Shown in pieces: positions 51,436-62,965 of a stretch of DNA of 64,000 nt. The DNA comes from Adineta ricciae (Eukaryota > Rotifera > Eurotatoria > Adinetida > Adinetidae). Below the pieces are notes generated by a model. That model was given only the letters and a program-made list of their open reading frames with translations. It was not told the DNA's origin and did no database searches. The DNA is taken from assembly GCA_905250025.1 (NCBI GenBank), contig CAJNOJ010000006.1, forward strand, positions 1 to 64,000. The letters are read 5' to 3'. The stretch's first letter is position 1, and each line of letters starts with the position of its first letter. Both the position numbers and the translations under genes were made by a program.

Positions 51436-53467
51436 ATGAATTCGTCGCAACAATCTGTAAATATGCTTCAAATTCTTGGCTTAGGTACCTGTCAAGATAT
51501 AGAAGATTTCCTCAAAGAATTGAATACTGGCGAGTATGAATTACGCAATATGACGCGTGATGAATATATCGATTCATTACGTTCGCCGCATTGTCAACCG
51601 AAACCGTATCCAATTCCATATGGTATGAAAAGATGGATTATAGCATTTGTCTTAATCGCATTTCTTGTTTCTGGTCTTATTGGGAATCTCCTCTCAGCAA
51701 CCATCATGTTTCGTCGTTCACGTCGTGGACTTTCTGCTTATTTTTATCTGGGCTTATTAGCTATTATTGACATTTGTGTGCTTTATAGTAGTTGTCTCCT
51801 CTATCTACTGGAAATCACATTCGATTATCACCCTCAGACACATTCGGGATTCCATTGTCGTTTGAGCTTCTATATCCAACATTTATTCACTTATATATCT
51901 GCATGGCTGATCGTTGCCGTCACATTCGAACGCTTTATTGTCGTTCGATATCCATTTCAATCGATTCGCATATGTCGACTGAGCGTTGCATACACGATCG
52001 CAAGCATCATATTCGGTTTCTTTTCAATCTACACCGCGCATTGCTTCTTTACAATGAATCTCATCAAATTGAATCTGCAAACCGATGCAGGCTATCATCC
52101 ACAGCACGCCATTTGTGATGTGGAAATCTATCGACAGTTATTGTCTGTGGTTGATCTATGTTTCTATAGTGTCATACCATCAGTATTGATTCTTATATTC
52201 AATGTTTTGATCATAATTACAATGTTCTATACAATCAAGAAACAACGTGATTATCTACAAGCAAATAGTTATGCGCCTGGAAATGTATCGAACCGAAATA
52301 AAAACAAAAGTCAGTCTACAGCGCGTACACAATTCATTCGCAGTCGATCAGCAGGTAAAATCTTCGCTCTGGCGTATGAATCTCTAGCAATTATAGGGCA
52401 AAACGTCCTTTTGGATCTCCTTCTACATATATTAAAATAGATCAGTAATTAATCCTTATTAATTATATCTAGTGAAATACCTTCTGAGGAAAAGGTTGAG
52501 ATAATTTGAAAATCAGGTATTCTCTAATGAATTTGTTACTGTTTTTTAAAAACTTCTGGCATCATTCGATATGGCCTTTTCTCATACGCACGAATGCCGT
52601 TCTCGACATCTACATAAATATCTCTTTAATTTTAGTCGTTCTATTATTGACTAGAACTCTTCAATAATAAATTAGAAATGCACCATTATTGATGATGAAT
52701 AACTATTTTAATTGAATACTTCCAAAAAGTCTGTTATAATAATTAACGAAAGATGAATAAGTGGCTAATGACTAACAATTCTCCTTTAGCACGCTCTATA
52801 ATAATTCATAGAAAGTTTAACAGATAGAAAGAAAACTATTTGTTTTCTCATTGATTGTTTATTTTAGAATCAAGTCCAGCTATGCGTTCTTATAGTCAAA
52901 TAAATAAACAACGCATCGAACAAGGTCCTGGAAATAACAAATTCCTCGATCAGAGCATCAAACCTAAGACATCATTCGATCCAACAAGTGCAACAGGAAT
53001 ACGTTTAACATGTTTATTACTAATTATCTCGTTCATATTTGTTCTTTGTACACTGCCAATTTCGATACGTTCATTAGTTTCTGAGTATTTACCTTCACAA
53101 AAGTCGACAATGCGTTGGCAAATGACTCAAGTATGCTTAACATTATTAATGTTTTTGAATCATACGGTAGGCGAAGACAAATGTCGATAGTTCTTTGTTG
53201 TCTCATCCATTTCGATATTTTTAGATCAACTTTGTACTCTACTGTTTAACAGGTCGTACTTTTCGTACCGAATGTCATAAACTCATCTGCAGTATGTGGA
53301 TGTTCAACAATTTTCCTTTATCATGCACAGTCGAACGAGATTCGGATAAAAACCAGACTTATCCTCACCATCAACTTCTTCTGATTGAAAGGAATCGACT
53401 CGCGACTCCTAATCAATACCAACAACATCAACGACTCAGTCCAAGCATGAAAGGATGCTATGTATGA
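51436..53467 (+). CDS. Rhodopsin-family peptide GPCR (FMRFamide-receptor-like)
   Basis: Seven-helix receptor, probably for a neuropeptide (family inference). Three exons (51436-52354, 52868-53166, 53225-53467); frame closes at 486 residues. The extracellular N-terminus (about 65 residues) has NMTRDEY and NSS-like glycosylation sites. TM1 has GLIGNLLSATIMF (the N1.50 GN). TM2 has YLGLLAIIDICVLYS, where the usual D2.50 context LAxxD is kept. Cys in FHCRLSFY pairs with CDVEIY in loop 2. The DRY region reads VAVTFERFIVVRYPF, so DRY is FER, as in many invertebrate FMRFamide-type receptors. TM6 has FVLCTLPISI, and TM7 ends LNHTINFVLYCLTGRTFR, a variant of NPxxY with HTINFVLY. Intron 1 is long (513 bp) and falls in the third cytosolic loop. 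The ligand is not deducible. The 3' end faces the neuropeptide-like gene. Confidence 0.88.
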
Positions 53468-53524
53468 AATAATCATATTTTATTTTATTGTTTGATTAAA
53501 TATGAGTAAGACAAGATTGATTTC

Positions 53525-53803
53525 TCAAACACCGATTGTCCATCCAACGCGTTTCTCTCGCTGTTCCTCCGGTGGTCGAATATGTGATGAGCAATATTTT
53601 TTTGTTATTTCTATTGGATATCGTTTGTGCCGTTGACATAAATATGAAATAAATGAAGATGACGTGCGTTCAGTATCTGGTAGATGCATTTTTGAAAGAT
53701 AAATTTCCGTTTTATCGTTTGTGTCTGCTGATTGAGCAGAACAGTAAAGATTGAGAATGAATAAACACACACATAGCATCATGTAACGTGCGATCATATT
53801 CAT
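53525..53803 (-). CDS. Candidate neuropeptide/hormone precursor (92 residues)
   Basis: Single-exon frame, ATG 53803 to stop at 53525. Residues 1-23 (MNMIARYMMLCVCLFILNLY then CSAQS) form a signal peptide. The rest carries dibasic sites typical of prohormone processing: HKR, TKK and EKR. One cleavage scheme releases a fragment with two cysteines (YLCQRHKRYPIEITKKYC) and a last peptide VGWTIGV at the C-terminus. Whether the two cysteines pair and protect the internal KR/KK sites is not known. Its stop lies 57 bases from the stop of the convergent peptide-GPCR gene. No known neuropeptide family is recognised, so this is a hypothesis. Confidence 0.55.
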   Translation of the reverse strand: MNMIARYMMLCVCLFILNLYCSAQSADTNDKTEIYLSKMHLPDTERTSSSFISYLCQRHKRYPIEITKKYCSSHIRPPEEQREKRVGWTIGV

Positions 53804-54626
53804 CTAATGAACGTTTTCGCGTATGCACTACAAAGAAAAGATTGTCATTCGAAACATTGAGTTTGACATGTTTTTAATAAAGAATAGTCGTTGCTCATCG
53901 TATTTTGAAGCATTTAGAACATATTTAACAGAGACTATTACGGAAAGGATGTCAACAAATCATTCGAGTGAATGTGTACCACAAAATAAATACTGGTAGC
54001 TCTAAGAACAACTAATCATGTCGAATAGCTCAACTATGTTTGAATTCTATTTATAACTACAATCAACAGACGTCTAGTCTGCTTGATTAACTCAATCTGA
54101 TCTTTGAATCAAACTTTCTCTGATAAACATTCATTGTTCCAGATATCCGATTGATGCAGAATGACTTTACCCCACGGAAATTAATCTAGCACTCACTTTG
54201 TTTGCCCTTCGTTTTACGTACCTGTATCTAACGATGTGGATGGAAAGTAAACCTACTGCAAAAATGATCACGTATTTATATAGACAAGGTGTTGCTAGTT
54301 TCATCCTTACACTTAATCCTTTTCACCACGTAAACATACATAGAGATCAATCTGATCTCCTTCACATCGCTCCTCCGTGAACATTTCGAAATGACTAGGA
54401 TTTTCTAGAGAGAAGGTGGGATGGAATTGGTTGTTCGTAATCTTGTTGCGGCATAACTAAGCATAGGTTTCAGCGAGATTTATACATTCATTTATTTAAT
54501 TATCAACTACGCATACAAATATACAATATCTGACAAACATCGCAAATGACATGATTTCTACTATACAAACGTAATAGAACACGTATGGAAGAAAACGAAG
54601 AATATCTTGCCCAATCGTCGTTTTCA
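53804..54626. other. Intergenic spacer
   Basis: AT-rich with no supported gene. Plus-strand frame 54198-54380 is spurious. Confidence 0.4.
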
Positions 54627-55258
54627 TTAATTACCATTACCAAGTGGTAACATTTGTAATTCACCGACCAGATACGTTTTTGTTCGTGAGCTGTCCAAGG
54701 CAGACTAAAAGAACACATAAAATCTCAGAATCGGACTTGACATACATTTCAATATTAATTAGATGATACACTAGTCAAGGTCTGAACTTCTCAGCTTAGG
54801 ATATGATGTCTTCTGAATGTTTCTTTAACCAGCTGTCATCTCATCCTATCCACCTACTGTATTCATAAGATCCGTTGTTTTGTTTAGCAACTCTTGACAT
54901 TGAGGAATAGCAGCGTTGTTTGTTTGTTGTTGATGATTGAGCCGTGTTATAGCTTGTTCGAGTGAACGAGCGAGTTTTGCCTGAGATTCATGAGTTTGTA
55001 AATATTTCTCAAATTCTCGATGGACCAGAGCTAATTTTTCTTGAATTTGGCTTTCACGATGTTTATGTTCTTTTTGATAGTTATCTTCGAATATCTCGAG
55101 ATTTTGATTCTAAAAATAAACAAAGTCTGAGCGGGTGTTGATGAAGTTTGAAAATCTTACAATGATTGGTTGAATGGATATGGGCTCGAGTTTGCCATTC
55201 GTTGCATTTTCATCTGTATTTTCTTTATTATTTACTTGTCGACGTTTTTTCGGTGCCA
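54627..55258 (-). CDS. Small coiled-coil protein, unrecognised
   Basis: ATG 55258 begins MAPKKRRQVNNKEN, a basic likely nuclear signal. A first intron at about 55111-55160 joins SIQPII to NQNLEIFEDNYQKEHKHRES. The middle is a long heptad-rich helix (ESQIQEKLALVHREFEKYLQ, KLARSLEQAITRLNHQQQ) followed by CQELLNKTTDLMNT. I favour a second intron (about 145 bp, GTAGGT...TTCTTTTAG) to a last exon SALDSSRTKTYLVGELQMLP then LGNGN ending at 54627. Without it the protein would stop at 54846-54848 after VGG. About 143 residues. Family not recognised; kinetochore, synaptonemal or vesicle coiled-coil proteins are possible. Confidence 0.6.
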
Positions 55259-55580
55259 TCTAGAAAAAAAAATAGTAATAAGTTATGCACGTTATGGTTT
55301 GCTGTAGTCAGATGATAGCTTAGATCAAATTGCATGGAAACCATCCATACCTGACTTCAAAAGTCATGAGCAAAAGATCAGTTATCCGATATAATGAAGA
55401 ATGAATTTTCTATTTATCTGTTTGTTGAAAAAAACAAAAATAAATAAAAATACAACACAATTCTTTTTTATCGCGTTCTTACTCCTCACTCTCATGTTCA
55501 CGATATGAAAACAACAATAAAATCCGTAACAACATTAAAATCAGTCTTGAATAGCTGTTTGTTTTTCATTGACAGTCAGA

Positions 55581-56075
55581 TTACTTCTTCTTTGCTGGTG
55601 TTGTCGGCGTTTTCTTCTGTTGATTAGCAGCAGTTGACGATGATGATAGTACTGGTGATGATGGAATATTACTATTTGGATTCGTAGTAGATGCTTGACC
55701 TGCTGTTTTACTTTCCTTAGCCTTCTTTTTCAATGTATCCATGTTAGCTTTTAATAAATTCGAGTATGCCAATTGAAAACGATTGATGTCCTTGGCGGAA
55801 ACGACGGTCGATAACTTTTTCGAACCAAATCCCGCACGCACAAGACATTTGTATTCTACCGGTTCATTCGTTGTTGGGGAATGTGCTGAAGTTGTTGCCG
55901 TTGGTGTCGAGGCATTTTTCTGTTCCAATCGTTGCTTTTTGGTTAGTTGTGGTTTGGGCTTTGTCTGTCCACTGTACCGCTTCATGGTTAAACATAATGA
56001 TCCAGAGTTTTTCACACGCTGCTGTTGGAATAGTTTGGTCAATTCCAGTAGAAAATGATCGTTATCTAGCAGCAT
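55581..56075 (-). CDS. SRP14: Signal recognition particle 14 kDa protein
   Basis: Subunit of the Alu domain of SRP, with SRP9 binding 7SL RNA for translational elongation arrest. Single exon, 164 residues, ATG 56075. MLLDNDHFLLELTKLFQQ matches the SRP14 start. GSLCLTMKRYSGQTKPKPQ is the first strand-helix region. KCLVRAGFGSKKLSTVVSAK then DINRFQLAYSNLLKANMDTL is the family core, close to KCLLRA..KKKISTVVS and FQMAYSNLLRANMD. The C-terminus is a Ser/Thr/Pro/Lys-rich tail (TPTTPAKKK), as in animals. A low-complexity insert (about residues 50-72) is longer than in vertebrates. No breaks. Confidence 0.93.
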   Translation of the reverse strand: MLLDNDHFLLELTKLFQQQRVKNSGSLCLTMKRYSGQTKPKPQLTKKQRLEQKNASTPTATTSAHSPTTNEPVEYKCLVRAGFGSKKLSTVVSAKDINRFQLAYSNLLKANMDTLKKKAKESKTAGQASTTNPNSNIPSSPVLSSSSTAANQQKKTPTTPAKKK

Positions 56076-56391
56076 AGTTCGTTTCTAAACTGATTTTGAT
56101 TCAAAAGAAATTTATCTTAAAAAAAGATAAGAAAGATCTAACTGAGTATTGAAGCTATATCTTGCATTCGTTTGTTTCATGTCTACCAAAGCTTATCATG
56201 CATAAATAATACAGAAAGAGGAGGAAAATAAGTGTGTTGCATATAGAGAGAATTTGTATAGCACAGCATCAGAAGCTCCAGTCGAAAAAAATGAGCAAAA
56301 AATAATAATAAGATGACAGAAAAAATTGGTCAAACGTTTATCAGTTCGAGATTCCAAAAGAAATTTCAGCAAAAGATTTCACGAAGATTTC

Positions 56392-57100
56392 CTATTGCCA
56401 ATCTTTTCCAATGACAAGATTCCATTCCCATTCAGCGTAAACATGCTTATCATCATCGGTTAATTTTGATTTCACTAGAAATGTACCACGTGAGAGCACG
56501 CCACTTGGTGCTTGTTCCACATCACTAATGTAAGTTTGAATTTCTGCACTCGGTGCTCGAGAACCTATTGAAATGGCACCGAGCTACTTAGTTAATCTTC
56601 ATCTCTTCGAAGTTCTTCTTACCGATCATATATTTTGATCTGTCCACTGTAATTGTTCGTGCTTTTAACACTTTACTTTGTAATTTCAGTCCAGTAACGA
56701 TATCACGTTGAACATAATATTCTAATTGGGTACGATAATATTCACCTTCTTTGATCGTCACCGAACGTTTTGAATGCAAATCACGTAGTTGCTCTAAAGA
56801 ACCTTTTAATTCAAAAACTACGTCGGGTTTGTGATTATCGAAGATTAATGTTATACGAATAGGTAAAACAGTACGCGGATCATTCGGGTCGACCAACTGG
56901 CTGTGAATTTGTTTACCATCGCTTGAATCACCCAACAAAAGTTTTTTGTAACGTGTTAACGATTCGTCATTCCCATCTTTAGCTACGATTGAACCAATGT
57001 CCATCTTTTGTGGTGCTTTGTAACCATTTCCAATATGATTTTCATCATCGGAGTCCACTTCATCGCGATGTATTTGCTTGTCTTGTTCACCCGAAGCCAT
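56392..57100 (-). CDS. Rho GDP-dissociation inhibitor
   Basis: Cytosolic chaperone that extracts prenylated Rho GTPases from membranes. ATG 57100 (MASGEQDKQIHRDEVDSDDE). The acidic N-terminal arm ends in YKAPQKMDIGSIVAKDGNDE, then SLTRYKKLLLG matches the GTPase-binding arm. The immunoglobulin-like fold has PRTVLPIRITLIF, FELKGSLEQLRD, EYYRTQLEYYVQRDIVTGLK, then YMIG-SRAPSAEIQTYISDVE across the single intron (about 56565-56620). The end is GVLSRGTFLVKSKLTDDDK then EWEWNLVIGKDWQ, as in family ends SWEWNLTIKKDW. About 215 residues, near the usual 204. The three vertebrate paralogs cannot be told apart here. Confidence 0.92.
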
Positions 57101-57515
57101 TTTTGTAAAATGGAGGAAAAAAATACAGTTTTTAGCTATGTGGTCTAGAATAGAAGAAAAAGAAAAAAGACTTGTTTTGTACAAAGTTTGTTTTTCTTTG
57201 AAAGCAAGGAAGTGGCAAGAAAAAAAAACGATTTCACTGTTCTTCGAGGCGTTTTATTATCATCAGGAACTCCGAAGTATCGATTGCTTTTAGCGTAAGA
57301 AAAACATAAGAGAGCGAGAGAGAGAGCAACGTCTGGGACAAGCAAAATAAAAGAACCCAATGATAAATCACTCCAGTTCACCGGAGAAAAATGAAAGAAG
57401 GCAAGAAGAAAATGTGTTTTTTATACAAACTCAATGAGGAAATATGAAACTGAAAAATTTACATAAATAGAAAAGGAATATGTTCGAAAGAAAAGAATCA
57501 ATCAGCAGATTTGGT
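57101..57515. other. Spacer between RhoGDI start and TBK1 3' end
   Basis: Short AT-rich spacer with A/G-rich runs. No feature supported. Confidence 0.4.
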
Positions 57516-60500
57516 TTATTTCTTTTGTATATTAGTGCGAAGTTGTTTGATAACTCCATCTAATTTATTAAGTCCTTCTTCAGCATGTTGAATGGTCTTT
57601 TTCGTTGTGCCACGAATTTTGTTTATGAATGTTTTGTTTGGATTATCGCCAGTGTCATCATCTTCACCTCCAGGCTGCGTTGTTTGTTGATGAATATGGT
57701 ACGGACGATTATTATTTGTTGTAATCGGATCATTTGAGCTAGTACGTTCATGTCGAACAGGAGCGGATATTGCTGGTGGGTAATGATCGTCAGGTATCGG
57801 AAAGGTAGGCGTGCCAGTAAGTTCGCGAATGTTTTTATAGACAACTGTTCGAAGGTTATCAATCATTTCGACGTAATTCATGATGTCTTCACATTGTTTG
57901 TCGTAGGATTGTTGGATACGTTCGAAATCGCGAATCATATTTGAACGTTGCTTGATCCATTCGTTGTAATCATGAAAAATTTGAACGAGATTCGGATAAC
58001 ATTCATCCGTTGCAAAACGAACGTATTTATCATGTAATTGCTCGAGGTTTTTTCGGCGACGAAAGTGTGAGTCACTTTGTAAACGATTGTAGGTACTTAA
58101 CAAGCGATCCTGAAAAAAAAAGATCATACTGAGTTATGTGGAGAAAAGAAGCAAAATCGAATCTTTACCTTACGAAAACTTTCATGAAGATCATTGAGAT
58201 CTTTGAGCTGTTTGTCAATGCGATGAATCCATGAGGAATACGTTTTCGTACGATGTGATAACCAAAGTGTATTGACATATGGTTGCTTATCATCAATCAT
58301 ACCTAACTGTCCACCGAACTCTTTTTCGATCATTTGTAAAATATCCTGTTCGCATTTCTTCAATTGTTCATAGGGTTGAAGATACGAACGAAGATAAATT
58401 CGAATACTTTGTTGAATGAGTTGCATAGGAGACGTTGATGATTGACGACGGCCTGAAACTGATCAGAAAACCATCGATAGATATTTTCATTGTGAAAAAG
58501 AAAATTACCTGGCGATAAACTGCTATCAGCTGATGCTGGATTATTTAATAGATGCGAGAAGCCAATTGCGGGCGTTTCGCCACTATTGGCCGAGTGTCCT
58601 CTTCCACCTGAAACATTTGTACCATTATAATTTAATGATAAACCACTTGTTGGTGTCACTTGGCCACTCGTATTATTATCGATTTGATCAAGAATGTTTT
58701 TCAATTCTTCAATTGCACGAAACACGATTAATTTCGAACGAATTGAGCAGAGAAATTCCAATAATTTTGATTTCAAATGCTGTTGCATGATGGTTGTTGA
58801 ACATTGAGCTGTTTGAAGAATATGTTGATATTCGATCAGTTGCGTTTTTACGTAGAAAAACAAGCCAACAATATCTTTACTCCACTCGCATGCAGCAGCA
58901 ACGTCGTTATATTGTCGAATAGGTTTAACATCAGGAATGTGAACTTTAGGTGAATGTGAATCACCATTTTTGATTGGTGAGAATGTATAAAACACTAATG
59001 GAGTTTCGCGTGATGTAGGAATTGGTAATTGTTCACAGAATGTTCTTATTGACATTGGTTTACTCTTCGATATTGGATATGGTACACTAAGATAAACAAG
59101 ATATCCGATATTACATAGTTATGTCAATGTCACTACTAGAATTCTGAATTCTCTCTCTCGAAATGGAAAATGATCCCAAAACATCTATATTACGTCATTG
59201 GGAATGTAAGCTATGACTTCATGTTAGTTGATCTTTTACTCATTCTTATCTTCTGATGAAAATGTCGTACTTTTGAAATAGACAGTAGTAATCTTCGTTA
59301 TTTTCATCTCCATTTTGTTGTTGTAATTCATCGTATAACTTGGTTATCGATTGTGACGGTTCAAAATAACCACAGGACAATTTGAAAAGCTTTAAGTTTA
59401 AGTAATAGATTGGTATTAGATTGAGAATACGATCTGTCTCCGTAAAAAATTCTCTGAAGGTCATTAGTTTACTTCGTTCAGATTCTAATAGACGTTGTAA
59501 TAAGGTTTCTAAACGATGTTTTAAGTTCGGTGACAGACGACAAGACGCTGGTAATGTCTTTGACCATTGAATTTCTCCGCCTGGAGTGTTTTCCACACCT
59601 AATGCATCATAAATCAAAAATAGAGTTCTCTTAGGATAATGATCATGTTTCTTACCAGAGATACAGCCTGTTGGTTTAGAGTCTAGGATGCGTTTCATCA
59701 CTGTTCGATCTTTACGTGTGCCAGCAAATGGTTGAAATGGAAGTTCGCCTAGAAAAGTATGGAAAACGAAAGGTCTGGTAGGGATGAATCAATCAGTTGA
59801 ACAAACCAGTGGCACATTGATAGAGTGTAACACCAAGTGACCATAAATCAACTTCGAACGGAAAATCAACACGCGTTTGTAGAGCTGTTCGTAAAACATT
59901 TGTTTTATTGTCACGGACGGCAGCACTAGGAACGACGAATTTCGCTTGAAAATGAAATGCAATTCAAACTTACCGATACAGATCAGGGTGAATATATTCT
60001 TCAGTGCCAACTAATGACGTAAAGGCGTTTTCACCTTCGTTGATAAGACGAGCAACACCTAAATCTGCTAATTTGTATGTACGTTCACCATTGATATTGA
60101 TTGAAAGCATAATATTATCTGGTTTGATATCACGGTGAATCTAAAAATAACAAAGTTGGAATTTTCCCTGTTTTCCTTTCGTTGTCTCAAGACTCTTACA
60201 GTATTTTTATCATGTAAATACTTGAGGGCGTTTGTCAAGTGTTTGAAAACCAGCATAAAGTCGTCTTCCATGAGACCGTAACGATTTTCAGGCAGTTCAA
60301 GAACATTATGTAAACTTCCGCCATTACAATATTCGATTAATAAAGCTTCACGGCTGCCTGATGCATGCGTTGAATCTGATGAAATAACAGGTTCAAGTGC
60401 AATATATCGAACAATATTTTCATGGTCAGCAGCTTTCAATATATCCATCTCGCGATCCAGTATCGGACGAAAATCTTTCTCTCGAGCATAATTTTGATGG

Positions 60501-60658
60501 CCTCCATGAGGTGCACGTTGATTTGATGAGACCTGATAGACTTTAGCAGCGACTAGTTCGCCTGTTGATTTGTTATATGCTTTGTAAACTTGTGATGTGG
60601 CACCATGTCCGAGTATATCTTGCGTTGCCCAAAGATAATTATGGGTTTCTTCACACAT
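57516..60658 (-). CDS. TBK1/IKK-epsilon-type kinase
   Basis: Non-canonical IKK acting in innate signalling and autophagy. ATG 60658 (MCEETHNYLWATQDILG). Kinase domain: GHGATSQVYKAYNKSTG, AAKVYQV, a 40-residue insert, HRDIKPDNIMLS, DLG in place of DFG (as LADLGVARL), and the activation loop TSLVGTEEYIHPDLYR, which keeps the Ser of human S172, then VDLWSLGVTLYQCATG. ELPFQPFAGTRKDRTVMKRI follows. A ubiquitin-like domain (YYLNLKLFKLSCGYFEPSQS) comes next, then the scaffold/dimerisation helices with long coiled coil (ERIQQSYDKQCEDIMNYVEM), and a C-terminal helix (GLNKLDGVIKQLRTNIQKK) that may bind adaptors. Splices at Q-NVPYPIS and other junctions are consistent. One gene represents the TBK1/IKKe pair of vertebrates. 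A TTTTTCAG acceptor sits upstream of the ATG. It shares a 655-bp divergent promoter with RPRD1. Confidence 0.9.
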
Positions 60659-61313
60659 ATTCGTGCTTGAACCAAAGAACAGCACGGATGTCTGAAAAAG
60701 AGAGAAGGAAATGAATATCACTTTAGTGTGAATTTTCCAGAACGAATCGTTTCGTTGACCTTAAGAGTAAATGTTAATAGTTACAAAAATATGTAATGTT
60801 TAGTCACTATTTCGTTTTCACGTCATGTAGCGAGTAGATTTATGGAGATTATTCATCACAGAATGAGAAAATTTACGATAAGTAAAAAGTGAAAATTCTA
60901 CAATGACGAAAAAGCATTGCTATCGACCCTGTAGATAAAAAAAAAGTGGGAGGAGAGAAGGGGGCTGATGGGTGACTAACTAGTCTGCATGATGATGGTT
61001 TTTTTCCTTTCTTTCTTCGTTCGTACGTATATTCGGGAAAAAAGCAACAATAACAGGTGACATAGAGGCGACCAGTAACGCTTCGATTGGCTTATTCGGC
61101 ATCTACAGATGTCATTAATTTTCTTCTAAAATAATTCTATAAAAAATGTAAACGATTCGTTTCATTCATTGACGTTTATCTGGAAAAACTAAATGTTGAA
61201 TTAATTTTCGACATTAAAATGATCTGAAACAATCATTAGTTCGTTGAGAAACCAATGAGTGATTATTGAGCGAGTGAAAGTTTTTGTACTATTATAGTCA
61301 ATCATTAATCGTG
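60659..61313. promoter_or_regulatory. Divergent promoter region TBK1/RPRD1
   Basis: This 655-base gap separates two divergently transcribed genes. It includes the putative 5' leader intron of the kinase near 60690. No TATA element is obvious on either side. Individual sites are not identified. Confidence 0.35.
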
Positions 61314-62571
61314 ATGGTGAGTGAATCTCAGTTGGTGAAACGTTTCGCTGAACTTTCCACGTCGCAGCAAAGCGTGGAAACGTTATCGCTGTTTTTTATG
61401 CATCATCGTCGACAATCTCAAACGATTGTTCACGTTTGGGCGAAGGAATTAGTTAGTGCTTCTCCAGATAAAAAGATTGGTACGATTGCCATTTTGTTCC
61501 ATGAATCTTCGATCGATTTCATTTGTTTTCCTAGCATTTCTTTACGTGGCTAATGATGTTATACAGCACGACAAACGAAAAGGTGGTGAATTTGTAAAAA
61601 ATTTCCTACCAATACTGCCTTCAGCTATACAGCATATCGTCAGCCAACTCAACGATGAAAATATTCACAAAACAGTAAGGCGAATCATCAACATATGGGG
61701 TGAACGACAAATCTACGAACCTGATGCGATTAAACTATTGAAAACAAGTTTCGAGAGTGGGGTAAGATTCGATGATTCATTATGTACATATAACTGTTCT
61801 GTTACCGGTAAACAGGGGTTTTGTTTATTGAGAATGATCTTTGTAACTTTTGCTTCGAAGTACTTGGTAAAATCCGAGTTTGTTTCTATTAGATTGACAA
61901 AAAGATCTCAGATGATGAGGACGATGAAGAACAAACTAATGGTAGTGGCAAACGTAAACTGAATGATCCATCGTCTTCTGGAAGTAATTCCAAACGACGT
62001 CGAAAAGCCAAACGTAAACTATCACTTCGCGAAGAGATTCGGCGTGATCTAACGATCAGTCCTATTCCTGTCCCGCTCGTCGATGAATTAGTCAAAATGT
62101 TACAGGAACTAGAAAATTCTCCATCTTCAGATGCTGATGTAAGTGTGGTCGATGCATTTCCGTTCCGAAAAAACCATTCGATGACTTTCTAAGGTACGTG
62201 AGAAGATCGCTGCATTACCGATCGAAGTTAGCGATTCGAATCTATTAAAAAATCTTCGCGATAAACAAGAAGCAACTGATTTGTATAAACTCGTTCAAAT
62301 GGCACACGGTCTACTCGATGAATACAATCTTCGCTTGGAAAGTGAATTACGTTCACGTCGTCATACCGCCAAAATATTACAAGCCTACATCCAAGCCCAG
62401 GAACGACAAATCGAATATGAAGAGAAGAACTTAGAAGAACATAAAAGTAAGCTCGTGAAATTGCAAACAATTGGCGAAGAAATCGAGAAACACCGAAAAA
62501 ATATGCCACAAGATGTAAATAATATTGACATGGCACCCTTACCAAGTGCAGGAGATCTGTTTGCAAGATAA
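61314..62571 (+). CDS. RPRD1-type CTD-interaction domain protein
   Basis: Binds the phosphorylated RNA polymerase II CTD and regulates transcription (family role). ATG 61314. The CID domain starts MVSESQLVKRFAELSTSQQS and VETLSLFFMHHRRQ, and continues after the first intron as KI-AFLYVANDVIQHDKRKG. Next is IHKTVRRIINIWGERQIYEP, and the helix ending KLLKTSFESG. The following exons (SG-IDKKISDDEDDEEQTNGSG) are acidic and basic (KRRRKAKRKLSLREE) with a nuclear localisation signal. The second half after DAD-VREKIAALPIEVSDSN is a coiled coil (LRSRRHTAKILQAYIQAQER). The end APLPSAGDLF resembles the LPDLSLLPNVTGGLAPLPSAGDLF-type C-terminus of RPRD1A/B. About 315 residues, in line with RPRD1. The four introns are 50-100 bp. 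RPRD1A and B are not resolved. Confidence 0.9.
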
Positions 62572-62965
62572 TATTTTGATACCTTTGTTTCTTGTTTGTC
62601 TTTTTCTGTTGTGTATCAAACGCATGTTCTAACTGTGTCATTTGTTTTATGTATATTTCGAACAAAAACCGAAATAAATGAAACTTTTCAGAATTGATCA
62701 ACTGAATCTTGTTAACAGAACGGAAGATTCCTTGTCGGTGGTCGTTTTCACGCATTAGTTCTAACAATTTAATTAACTAGAGTTATTTCATACAAAAAAC
62801 AGACGGGTTTAAAAATAATGCATATGTATATATAATCAAATTAATAGTTAAATAATCTTTGAAGCACACGAATATACATGGAAGAAAAAACGAGAAAAGA
62901 AATCATAACAATTCGCAAAGAATTGCACTAGAAAAAGATTTTGTTCTGTTCAAATCAACGAATCT
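62572..62965. other. Convergent 3' spacer RPRD1/EXOC6
   Basis: Short A/T-rich spacer. No supported gene. Confidence 0.4.

Noticed and set aside
62228..62767. 179-codon minus-strand frame
   Set aside because: Antisense of the RPRD1 coiled-coil exon, which has strong family similarity on the plus strand.
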